Below, one piece after another: positions 1-9,298 of a DNA stretch of 64,000 nucleotides. The notes below the pieces were generated by a model. It was not told the origin of the DNA, did not search any database, and saw only the letters and a program-made list of their open reading frames with translations. Both the position numbers and the translations under genes were made by a program. The number at the start of each line of letters is the position of its first letter. The stretch's first letter is position 1. The DNA comes from Miscanthus floridulus (taxonomy: Eukaryota; Streptophyta; Magnoliopsida; Poales; Poaceae): NCBI RefSeq assembly GCF_019320115.1, contig NC_089581.1, positions 72,714,101 to 72,778,100 of the forward strand, given 5' to 3'.

Positions 1-598
1 GATTCATTCTTCATCTTCCAGCAAGCTCGGGGACTAAGTGGGCACACTTCACCTTGCGGTGAATGTGCGCTTTTCTCATCTCGAGGTTACGTCCGAGGAC
101 TAGTTGCCTGCTCGGCTGGTCTTCTACTTTCTGACCCTAGCACCACGTGACTACACCACCTACTGTTAGGCTCAGGAACTAACTGTGGGAGTATGGCCAC
201 CGGTATCCACAAGACAAGACATGGGCCACACCATCAGAGGTGACTCAATCCACAAGATCAAGGTATGCACGGCGTTGCTCGATGTGCACCGCAAGCTATT
301 GTATAGTACCAAACATGATATTTTCCTTATAACCCTACTCCTCCAGAGTATATAAGGAGAGACAGGGGTCCCCTACTCGACATCTCAATACAATACACTA
401 AAGACATAGGATATAGGGTATTACGTCGATCAGATGGCCCGAACCTGTCTAAATCGCTGTCTCTGGGCCTTGTGTCACCATCAGATTCCTGATCTCGCTC
501 ACCTCTATGACAAATCTACCATCGTAGGATACCCCTCGGTGAAGGGGAGCATCTTTTGTCGACACCTGTGGAGGTCTAAACTGCACCGGTCCCTGACA
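1..598 (+). mobile_element. 3' part of a long terminal repeat, Gypsy-like, entering from the left edge
   Basis: The sequence has the make-up of a grass Gypsy LTR: a TATA box (TATATAAG at 349-356) followed by a GC-mixed leader and an end at CCTGACA (592-598), in keeping with the CA terminus of an LTR. The left end and the other half of the element are outside the window, so orientation (plus) rests on the TATA box and the CA end. I see no primer-binding site directly after 598, so this is either a 3' LTR or a solo LTR. It lies downstream of exon 1 of the flippase gene, probably inside its first intron. Confidence 0.6.
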
Positions 599-893
599 AT
601 ATAGCACGGTACCACTTACCGCAATAACATATCAAACATCTGTCATTCCCATCTCCCAAAACCAACTGTATATAAGCTGCAGGCAAAATTCCAATCCAAC
701 CCAGGGCACTCGCAGCTGAGCAGCAACACAATCCTCGTGAAGCGAAATCCTAAACGCCCAGGGCGAAGGACGAGCCAGCTAGCTTATCGCGCCAGACGAT
801 CCAGCTCGAACACAACCATACGATACGAGACATCGCCGAGATCCAACCGGCGGGCCGACCAGAACAAATGTCAGGGGGTGAAGCGCTGCGTAC
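599..893 (-). other. Beginning of flippase intron 1, no other feature seen
   Basis: This stretch follows the splice donor at 892-893 (read on the minus strand) and runs to the LTR border. It contains no recognisable coding segment on either strand. It is best read as the first part of an intron interrupted by the LTR. Confidence 0.5.
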
Positions 894-1121
894 CTTGTAC
901 CCGACAGGGGCGTTGGCCTCGCGGTCGTTGCAGTAGACGGTGCGCACGGAGGGCGCCATCGGCTGCGGCTGCCTCCGGAGGCTGGTGCCCCCGCCGCCGA
1001 GCCGCGCCGTGGACTCCCGGCGCGTGAAGCCCGAGGAGGAGGAAGCCCCACCACCCCCTGCCTGCTCACCGCCCAGCCGCGCTGTGGCCACACGCACCAT
1101 CTCCTTTATCCGCGCGCTCAT
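894..1121 (-). CDS. ALA3: First coding exon of ALA3-like phospholipid-transporting P4-ATPase (flippase), partial
   Basis: P4-ATPases move phospholipids between the leaflets of Golgi and endosome membranes. The minus-strand frame ends in RTVYCNDREANAPVGYK, which is the conserved N-terminal cytosolic motif just before the first membrane segment of plant ALA3. Directly after the AAG of the last Lys comes GTACGC, a good donor site, so the exon ends at 894. Candidate starts are ATG at 1121 (MSARIKEM), 1100 (MVRVATARLGG, the best match in position to the Arabidopsis ALA3 start) and 1148. The segment between start and motif is Gly/Ser/Arg-rich and low in complexity, as is common for this family. No later exon is visible: the LTR at 1-598 occupies the downstream side and the window ends. 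Whether the gene is still functional cannot be told here. Confidence 0.8.
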
Positions 1122-1689
1122 CCCGCCTCCTCTCCCTTCCACCACCAAATCGAAACCGCACGAGCGACGCTGAGATCTGGCGGGAGGCTGGAGGACCGAC
1201 CTCCCGGTGGGCTGGGATCGAGCGCGAGATCGGGAGCGCGAATCGGGCCGGATTCGCGAGGCTTTGCGTAGATTTTAGCGCGGGGGCTGGGGAGGAGGAG
1301 GGGATCGGTGCTCGAATCTGGTCACGCGTCGGTCGCGGATGGTGGTGGTGCTCCTGGGCGCGTGGGCGTCAGCTTTCTTTCGCGTGGGCGTGGTGGCTCT
1401 CCTTTCCTTCCTTCGCCGGGAGAGGAGACGTTGGAAGAAACGCCCGCAGAGGAGGTGAGGAAGTGGATGATTTTTGTGAGATGCACCCTGCCTGGCCTAA
1501 CCTCAAAATACGGGTTTCAGGACTGCGTTTTTGAAAGATTTCCCTTTTCCCCGTAGAATACTGCGTTTCGAAAGTTAGTTGAATTTTCTCTGCCTTTTAC
1601 TTCTCTCCATTTCCATATGAGTATTCTTTCTTTTGCTTGACACCGACACTGGAATCAATAGTTTTTGAAAATATACTCGCTTGCATAAC
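1122..1689. promoter_or_regulatory. 5' flank of the flippase exon, probable leader and promoter
   Basis: GC-rich to about 1470, then AT-rich. It lies upstream of the minus-strand flippase start and would hold its 5' UTR and core promoter. I see no clear TATA box and no coding segment that I can support; the short open frames here are low-complexity. Confidence 0.35.
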
Positions 1690-1925
1690 TTTTTGCGTCA
1701 AAAAAGAATATAATTATAGTTTTGACAGAAGTCAAACAATCTTAAATTTAACTAAATTTATATAAAACAGTTATCAACATTTGTAACCGAAAATATACAT
1801 GTTTCGAAAATATATTCTATAATGAATTTGATCTTACTTACTTGCTATAATAACTATTGATATTTTTTATAAAACTTAGTCAAACTTAATAGTTTGATTT
1901 AGGACAATATTAGATTTTCATCCTT
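1690..1925. mobile_element. Degenerate Stowaway-like MITE
   Basis: AT-rich block with inverted ends: GAAGTCAAAC near 1726 on the left is mirrored by AGTTTGATTTAGGAC near 1890-1905 on the right, and the inner arms (AACTAAATTTATATAAAA and TTTATAAAACTTAGTCAAAC) match in inverted orientation. This is the same family as the better preserved copy in CCR4 intron 2. Exact ends and the TA target duplication are blurred by mutation. Confidence 0.55.
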
Positions 1926-2805
1926 TGTTTTGGGATATAGGTAATATATCTCAAGCAAATTAATTTGACATTTACCCCAGGCATGATTATATAAGTATAT
2001 TAATTAAACTCCATGGTCGCTTTGTGTTCTTGTAGAACCGTGTGTTTATTTAATTAGCCACTATTGGCATAAGCGAAGTGTGTTATTGGTTTAGCTTAGT
2101 TTCGTTGTGTACATTCCTAATAATGAATTAATTTAAGACTAAGTGGCCGCCACGTCGCCCCTGCCGTCCGATCTGACATTGTGTGCTCCTCGTTGCTCTG
2201 CTTCTAGCAGCTCCTCCTCGCTTTCCTCTGATTTTCGTAGCTTCTGCGGCTTCCCGTACGAATCTGTCTAAACAAATATAAACTCCTCCTTTAGGAAGCT
2301 TCTCTTCCCCTCCCCTCTCTCTCTCTCCTCTACGCTCTCTCTCCCTCCCGACACGAGCAGCGGCCAAGGCGACGGCGGCTGGCGCGAGTGGGCCAGCGGA
2401 CGCCGCAGCCGCCCTCCTCTTCCTCCACGCCTCTCCCCCCTCGCGCCCTCCCCCCTTGCGCCGCAGGGGCGTGGCGACGGCAGCCCCGCCCGGGTCGCAC
2501 GGTGCAGCGGGTGGTGGGTGGCCGCCCCTGGTTGCGGGGGCCCCAACGGCTGCCGTCCTCGGGCACGGCGCCTACCGGTGGTCGCCGGCGCGGTTGTCCC
2601 CGATGCGACATCTCGTCTGCTCTATGAAACCCTAGGTGCATGTCTCTTCCTCTGCCTCTCCCTTTGTCTCGATCTCTCTCTCCGGATGTGGTGCTGCACC
2701 AGCGAATCCCACCGTGGTGCCCGGCCTCCGGCGCGGCAGGGCCCCTGCAGTTGCCCCACCTGCGGGTCGGCGGCTGCTGCACCCCCAATGGCCGCTCATC
2801 CCCCT

Positions 2806-2811
<6 letters not shown>
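1926..2811 (+). other. AT-rich spacer, then GC-rich leader-like sequence with no assigned gene
   Basis: From about 2140 the sequence becomes GC-rich and pyrimidine-rich, like a plant 5' leader or first exon. It lies upstream of the SEC23-like exons, but the translated frames do not resemble the SEC23 N-terminus. I cannot support a coding call. Confidence 0.3.

Positions 2812-2894
<83 letters not shown>
2812..2894. repeat. (CT)n microsatellite, 83 bp, uninterrupted
   Basis: A perfect run of alternating C and T from 2812 to 2894, about 41 units, preceded by an imperfect CCCTC-rich stretch from about 2805. CT tracts are common in 5' UTRs of grass genes. Its length and purity make it likely to vary between individuals and hard to assemble exactly. 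The Ser-Leu or Arg-Glu repeats encoded across it are artefacts. Confidence 0.97.
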
Positions 2895-2898
<4 letters not shown>

Positions 2899-3286
2899 TG
2901 GGGCATATGCATGGTGGCAAGGTCGATTTCGCCCTACATCTACTGTTCTCCCCCGTTCTGTTACCGATCTACAAGGATGCTTCTTATTTTTTTGTATTGT
3001 GTAGCCTGAAATGATTCCATAGCTAACATTGAAAGTTATATGACCAGCTATTTAATCAGAGATAAATTTATTAGTTTTGCCTTGCTAATATTGTGGAGTT
3101 CATGAAAGGGATAACTTTCTCATGCTACCAGCTGCCAAATAATTTTGATTGCGGATTCTGGTGGTGTGCTGGTTTTGGTGCTGTGCAGTCTGGTTTTAGT
3201 CTACCTTTCTTTACTTTGGTAATCACAATCATTTTTTTACTTAATTTGTCGAGAGTTATCGCCTGCTTTTTTTCCTCATTATGTAG

Positions 3287-4636
3287 GAACTAATATATGG
3301 CTTTGGTCAAGAGGCAGCTGCTGCAGTCATGGCATGCTTGGTCTCATTTAAGGAAGCTGAGGTAATCGACGACATGTATTAAATTATTTTACCGTCAGCA
3401 CATACATGGCAGATGAACTTATTTCACTTGAGAAAATGGTATCACAATACGATGTGCAGTAATAAAATGTTGCCAGATTGATGTAGTTGTTATTTCCGTT
3501 TTGGAGCCTTAATATACTGATAACAGAAACTCCATGCTTCTTTCAGGCTTGATCAAGCATTGGTTACTTTATGTTCAACATTTTGAGACTACCACAAAGA
3601 AACACCCTCATCCTTCAATTTATCCGCTCGTCTGTCCATATTTCTTTGGTTCATTTTTAATTAGAGACGATCTCAGTTTGTTCAGGTAAAGCATTTTGCC
3701 TCATTTATTGAGCAGTTCTGATCAACATTTCTCGGTGCATCAATGTTTTCAAGTCGTCCGATTAATCACGATTAGTCGGTCTGGTCGGTACCATGACCTC
3801 GATTAGAGACTTCGACTCGATTAGCTCGACTAAAACCTGGTCGTCTGCACAACCAGGTTGGGCACTGTCTTCTTTGGGCTCGCCTGACTGGGCTTCCAGG
3901 TGAGTAGTTGGGCTACCAATTTGGCCCACTAGGGTTTGTAATATATATACAGGAGGCCAAGTCTCTAGGGTTCCCATCTCTCATTCTCTCCGGTGCGTGA
4001 CGACTGTTGCTGCTCTGCTCTTTCTCTTCTTCTCTCCTACGCGTGAGGGCTGCTGCTGCTCTGGTCTTTCTCTCTTCTTTGCTCCTGTGCATGACGGCTG
4101 CTGCTGCTCTGCTCTTTCTCTCTTCTCTGCTTCTCTTCCCCAGCCAGCACGCCTCTTGGTGAAGCTCTTCCCTGGCTCTGCGCCTCTGCTCCCCCCTAGC
4201 TCACGAAAATGAGCTCTTCCTCCAATGATGGTAGGTGTGCCCACTGCCCAGACCAGACTCGACTGGTCGTCCTGGTCGATGACTAATCGTCTGGTCGGTC
4301 CCATGGCGACCAGAGTCGACTAGACGACTTGAAAACATTGCGGTGCATTGATTATTTCTACTTTCCATGTTGGTTTTTAACAACAGTCCAGATGAAAGTG
4401 TGTATTTCACAATGATGTTAAACAGAGAGAATGTATCAAATGCAATTGTGATGATCCAGCCATCACTCATATCTTATTCATTCCAATCGGGTCTACAGCC
4501 AGTTCTATTGGATGTAACTCCAATTGTAGCTGATAGGACCCTTTTGTTGGATTCTTATTTTACTGTTGTCATATTCCATGGTATAACAATTGCACAGTGG
4601 CGAAAGCCTGGTTACCAATATCAAGAAGGCCATGAG
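3287..4636 (+). pseudogene. SEC23: SEC23-like COPII coat protein fragment, C-terminal part, broken
   Basis: SEC23 is the GTPase-activating subunit of the COPII inner coat. Three exon-like blocks follow the family in order: 3287-3361 (GFGQEAAAAVMACLVSFK, helical domain), 3547-3685 (LCSTF, then RRSQFVQ just before GTAAAG) and about 4373-4636 (FNNSPDES, then [17 protein letters not shown] and TIAQWR in the gelsolin-like domain, ending at a GT donor). Damage is visible. Block two has an in-frame TGA and TAG where Gly and Leu codons are expected. The Val codon opening block three is preceded by TG, not AG. A short peptide between blocks one and two is missing. A 600-bp hAT element sits in the second intron. 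The N-terminal domains and the last exon are not seen. It could be a truncated gene duplicate or a captured fragment; a functional SEC23 from this copy is very unlikely. Confidence 0.85.
3741..4340. mobile_element. Non-autonomous hAT-type element, 600 bp, with 8-bp target duplication
   Basis: The ends are perfect inverted repeats: CAATGTTTTCAAGTCGTC at 3741-3758 and GACGACTTGAAAACATTG at 4323-4340. They are bordered by the direct repeat CGGTGCAT at 3733-3740 and 4341-4348. Eight-base duplications are the hallmark of hAT transposons. The inside has no transposase, only short pyrimidine-rich repeats (a GCTGCTGCTCTG-like unit around 4010-4120) and extra GTCG/CGAC-rich subterminal motifs. It lies in an intron of the SEC23 relic. 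Confidence 0.93.
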
Positions 4637-6155
4637 GTAATATATTGCCAACCAAAACCTGCTATATATTAGAAGATTGTGGATTACCTCTATTTTTCGA
4701 TTACTGTTATGCTTCTATTGTCTACCGAAGGTCTTAGCCTTATTTGTCAAATCTTTGGAGTTATCTATCCTTCAAGTTCAAATATATCAATGCAACCTTC
4801 TTTTTCTTTCGGATGTCATCTGGTGCTTACAATGATAAACGGATGGACAACCAAATCTCGGCACACCACTTCATTTGTTTAAAAAAGAATCTTCGAACAC
4901 GTTCTTGAATTCCACATCTGAGATTTTTAAAATGCAAAATCTTTGGGTTTTGGATAAAAAATCAACTATTCTGATAACGATTTTTGGGTGTCTGCTATGG
5001 TGGACCATTGGTATTTTAGATGTGTCTAGATTATGAGCCTTGTTAAACTGTTCAAGCTTATTGAGCAATTTGAGAAAATATGAACTATGTGCAATATGCA
5101 GTTGATTTTGTTTCGGAATGTGTCGTCACCATACGTAGGATATCCATGTATCTGATAGCTTTGGCAGTTATAGGGTGTGGTTTCATACTTTCATGTCTCA
5201 GTTACCTGCTCCATTAATAATAGTTCGTCATCATGCTTTGTGGCTGTTCGACTCTGCTTTATTTGATTTTGGGTTGCAGTATTCTTTTTGGTTTGCTCAT
5301 GGACTACTATTCTTTGCATTCAATCTAGCCTTTGAGGATGCTAACATTCCCTTTGGTCCTTAGGAAGGTACTGAGCTCATACATGTGTAACAATCATGAC
5401 CTATCTCTTAATTTAATTCATATAGCTACTATGCAAATTTGTTGTTGATTATACCCTTTCCATGTTTTCTAGCTGTAATCTAGCAAATTGTAGGCCAATA
5501 CTCAGTATCGATGATCATTTGGAGGATGACAGACATTCGCTTTCCTTGACGGCTGCTGATGCATTTGCAACCACTAGTTTTAACCCGTGTGAATTGGAGA
5601 GACACTTTTACTAATGGTACTAATCTGCACATGCCATACAACACATGCCATAAGTTAAATCAATAGCTCTGAATGAGTGGCCTCGAACTTCTCGCTTCTC
5701 ATAAATTGGTATAATTTGAATCGATGCTATCTCACTGTGTGGTGTATGAACTTAATTCAGTTTAGCTCCCCGTACTATTAAACCGCATGGAAACAAAAGG
5801 TTTTCAACCTCCTCCACTTTGACCAAACCTTAGTTCAGATCTTACTATCTTAGTTTTACCTATGATCTTCATTGGTATAGTTCTTGGCAGGTAGCAGAGA
5901 CCTGTAACATTCTGTGTACTAACTGCTTGCATTCAAACTTTTACATCTGAGGTGATAAATGAACTAACTAGAGAGATAAACACTTAATTTGTATTTTAAT
6001 AAACTATAACCTTCATAACGCTTAACACTGGATAGCTCTTACTTAAATTACATTAAACTGAATTCCAGTACCTATTTGCAAAACTGGTTAGTTTACTGTA
6101 GGTATTATTTGATTTAATTTGTCGTTTCTATTACAATTCTGCATAAATACATGCA
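4637..6155. other. AT-rich region downstream of the SEC23 relic, nothing assigned
   Basis: About 1.5 kb of intron-like, AT-rich sequence. I looked on the plus strand for the missing last SEC23 exon and did not find it. No element ends or repeats stand out. Confidence 0.4.
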
Positions 6156-6296
6156 GGTGGAGATAACCATGGCAATATTGATGGGAAAGTCATTTTAGTA
6201 AAGTGGGGTGATTACACTAAAAGGATTAGAATTGATGATACTCCTGAAGCAATTAAGGAAGTCATGGCATGTCTATGCCATGTGCATTTCGGTTAA
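6156..6296 (+). other. Orphan exon-like segment of unknown protein
   Basis: A plus-strand frame reads GGDNHGNIDGKVILVKWGDY followed by TKRIRIDDTPEAIKE, then degenerates and stops at TAA (6294-6296). A possible acceptor (ATGCAG) lies directly before it. The alternation of hydrophobic and charged residues looks like a small folded domain rather than chance, and recalls a PB1- or ubiquitin-like strand pattern, but I cannot name the family. No further exons are linked to it; a MULE begins 154 bp downstream. Confidence 0.4.
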
Positions 6297-6449
6297 AACT
6301 ACAGTAGTGAAATTGGAGCACACACATGTTTGGAGTTGCAGTGCTAAATCTAACCTTTTTCATGCTCTATGTAATGTGGTTCTGGTGGGCATCAGATCGG
6401 TTAGTCCTTCAGAGTTTTAGGCCATGTGATGGACTGAATATCATTTATA

Positions 6450-7588
6450 GAGTGAAATACACTGGCGGCCCTTTAACTTGTTGGCATATGCCAGTCCGGT
6501 CCACGAACTTGCAAACGCGGAAAATAGGCCCCTGAACTTGTCAAGTTGTTCACCGCAGGTCCATTTCCCATCCGACGCGGCCTCCAGGCGACGTGGCAGC
6601 GCCAGCATGGCGGACGAAGCACGTGAACCGTACGTTTCAATACCGAACGCGGCGGGGTGGCACTGCGTCCACACTGTTTGGTGGACCGGGAGGCACGAGA
6701 CGCGGTAGCACCCATGGTCGGCAACGACGAGCTTGGCGGGGTGGCGTTGTAGAGCGCTAGCACCTGTGCGGGTTACACGGGGGTGGAGAGTGTAACGAGG
6801 CGAACTCGCCTAGGACATTCCCCGTGGCGGAGGACGTCTGGAGGCGGCAGTACGTGCGGCGAGGCGGCTCGGCCGCGGCGGCGTAGCTCCAACGAGCCAG
6901 AGTGACGCGTAGAGAGGGAGAGGAAGAGCGCGGGAGCACTGGAGGGTGTCTTAGCATGCCCTGAAGCTCGTCGACAAGCTCGCGTCTGCTGGAAAGCGAC
7001 ATAGGAGGAGATCGATGGTGGCGGCGATGTTGCTAGCTTGGGATGAGGCGGCGGCGCCTATAGAGCGAGAGAGGGAGAACGGGGAGAGGCGGAGTGAGTG
7101 TGGAGTGCTCATGTGACACTCTGGGCACCATTTTAGAGGGAGAGAGAGACCGTGGGAGGAGAGGAAAGACCGGTCAAGGAGCTCGGCTCCATGCCGACAA
7201 TGACGGATCTCTGACTCGGCGCTACGAGACGAGCGGCTCGGGGCAAGGGGCTGCGGCACGTAGAAAGGGTCCAAGCTTGGTCATGCAGGGGATGTAGGAG
7301 AAGGGCATGGCCAGGCGTGGTCCAAGCGTTGCCGGCGACGACGTTCGTCCCGTGCGGAGCGGGAGGTAGGGGCAACCCTGATGTGAGGGGCCTACATTGA
7401 AACGTGCGACTCACGTGCTTCGTCCGCCACGCTGGCGCTGCCACGTCGCCTGGAGGCCGCAGCGGATGGGAAATGGACCTGCGGTGAACAACTTAACAAG
7501 TTCAGGGGGCCCATTTTCCGCGTTTGCAAGTTCGTGGACCAGACTGGCATAGGTCGACAAGTTAAAGGGCCGTCAGTGTATTTCACTC
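6450..7588. mobile_element. Non-autonomous MULE with long terminal inverted repeats and 9-bp target duplication
   Basis: Left inverted repeat 6450-6640 and right inverted repeat 7397-7588 (about 190 bp each) match almost throughout, starting GAGTGAAATACACTG. The direct repeat TCATTTATA borders the element at 6441-6449 and 7589-7597; nine bases is the Mutator-type duplication. The 750-bp inside is GC-rich, with open frames on the minus strand (for example 6757-7002) but no MuDR transposase. GC-rich inserts are typical of Pack-MULEs that have captured gene pieces; I do not recognise the source. Confidence 0.93.
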
Positions 7589-7597
7589 TCATTTATA

Positions 7598-8250
7598 TTA
7601 CAATTTTCTTTAATTTGTGCTTTGCCACATAAATTTGATGCCTCTTTAGTTTCGCATATTTATAGATGGATGCAGGCATGGCACGAGAGAAGGTAGCTTT
7701 GAAGCACAGTAAGAGCATCCGTCCATCTAACAAAAATAGAAGCGGCAAGACTCAAGTAAAACAGGAGGGATGATAATTCAGAATTCTTAACATGATGAAA
7801 TAAATTCATGGCTTGTCTTGGGGACCTTTGTTAGCAGTTATGTCTGTCGATGAGTGCATCGCCGTTGCCTGAGGACATAAGAGGTCAGTTCATGGGACAA
7901 CCATAGTAAAAATTTCATATTCTACTTTTCATGTTTCATTTTGTGAGTCATTAATCTTTCGCACTACAAATTTACATGTGTGTGCAGATGGGAGACCCTT
8001 TCCATCGAACGATTTTCAGCGAACAACACTCTTAGATTACTCGACCTTGCTTGCATACTCTTCCTATCGAACGACTACTGTGGTATTGAATGGTCTAACC
8101 TGCTGAATTTTGTGCCAAGATATTCCATACATTCTACTGCTATTTAATATGTCTGCCTCTCAGTTTCACATAACTGGATTAAAGCTATATGAAACCTCGA
8201 CAACTAAATAATAAATTAGACTTTTAAATTTATAGGTTTTCCATACCAAG
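7598..8250. other. No gene recognised
   Basis: A short plus-strand frame at 7667-7771 (MDAGMAREKVALKHSKSIRP and on to a TGA) is Lys/Ser-rich and could be an exon remnant. Nothing else is supported. Confidence 0.25.
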
Positions 8251-8455
8251 ATTTCAAAGTTTTCCCTTCCAAGCTATGTGAGTTGCTACCTTCCCACCTC
8301 CACATGTTCACCTGAGCAAGTATTACCTGATTTGTTGCTGCCTATTTCTCCCTGCCAAAATTTTACAGTTTCCACTTCCAAGCTATGTGAGCTGCTACCT
8401 TCCCACTTCCACATGTTTACTTGACCAAGTACTGGCTGATTTCTTGTTGCCTATT
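8251..8455. repeat. Two-copy tandem duplication, period about 109 bp
   Basis: CCAAGCTATGTGAG and its surroundings occur at 8269 and again at 8378. Both copies continue through a CTTCCCAC(C/T)TCCACATGTT block to TTGCTGCCTATT or TTGTTGCCTATT. Several substitutions separate the copies, so the duplication is not recent. Confidence 0.85.
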
Positions 8456-9126
8456 GATATACCGTATTAACTTATGAGACCCTTATGTGCTCAATTTCAA
8501 GAATTTATAATTTTGTTATGATATTCTATTTTGTTTCAGCTTCTTTGCTGTTACCATGAATTTAGATTACATTCTGATTTTAATGCATAAAAATGTGTCC
8601 CACTTTCACTAAGTTGTGGCTGGATGCAGAGAGTCAATAGTTCTGCAGCTTCCTATACCAGACCTCCCCTTTCCGCCTTTGGTTTTGTTACTTTTTCTGC
8701 AAGGACAACAAGAGGACAATATTCTCTACCCATACTCGCCACCACTGCCGACCCGGATCGCGTCACCGCTCTCGATCCTTCTTTGCTAGTGAGGTGCTTG
8801 ATGAAATTACCAATTGAAACCAACACTATGTCTTCAGAAAAGCATGTAACATATGTTTTGGTTAGGTGAAGACAATACTATCCAACCCCTTTACCTGGTC
8901 CACCTAATCAAATTTTCTTAATGTTTTTCCCTTGTGGTAAGTATACAGATCCTGTTATGCAATTTGTGATCCTCTTTTTCCTCTTAGTATGCTACATCAC
9001 ACAACCTACTCCTATGGAAAGTCCATTTCCTTTCAGAATAGTCTTCATAGTAGTTGGTTACAGCTGTATCTTCTCTACAGGTTGGATCCTACTGTGGCTT
9101 TGTTAGGTCTAAATTAATAGCAGAGG
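8456..9126. other. Unassigned AT-rich region
   Basis: A plus-strand frame at 8624-8869 (SLPILATTADPDRVTALDPS) has a GC-richer core around 8730-8790 that could be an exon remnant, but I recognise no family. Confidence 0.25.
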
Positions 9127-9298
9127 ACTGGACAATGTCACATACCTTATGATGCTTCTGTTAACAACCAGGATCTTCTCCTACTACTGTTGTTTAGGTG
9201 CGCAGATTAGCACTGGACAATGTCACATACCTCATGATGCTTCTGTTAACAACCAGGATCTTCTCCTCCTACTGTTGTTTAGGTGCGCAGATTGTCAC
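9127..9298. repeat. Two-copy tandem duplication, period 85 bp
   Basis: ACTGGACAATGTCACATACC starts at 9127 and again at 9212, and the copies stay nearly identical through GGTGCGCAGATT. Only a few substitutions separate them, so this duplication is younger than the one at 8251-8455. Confidence 0.93.

Noticed and set aside
2268..3014. Overlapping open frames with Ser-Leu or Arg-Glu repeats on both strands
   Set aside because: They are created by the CT microsatellite, which is open in all frames; no conserved sequence flanks it.
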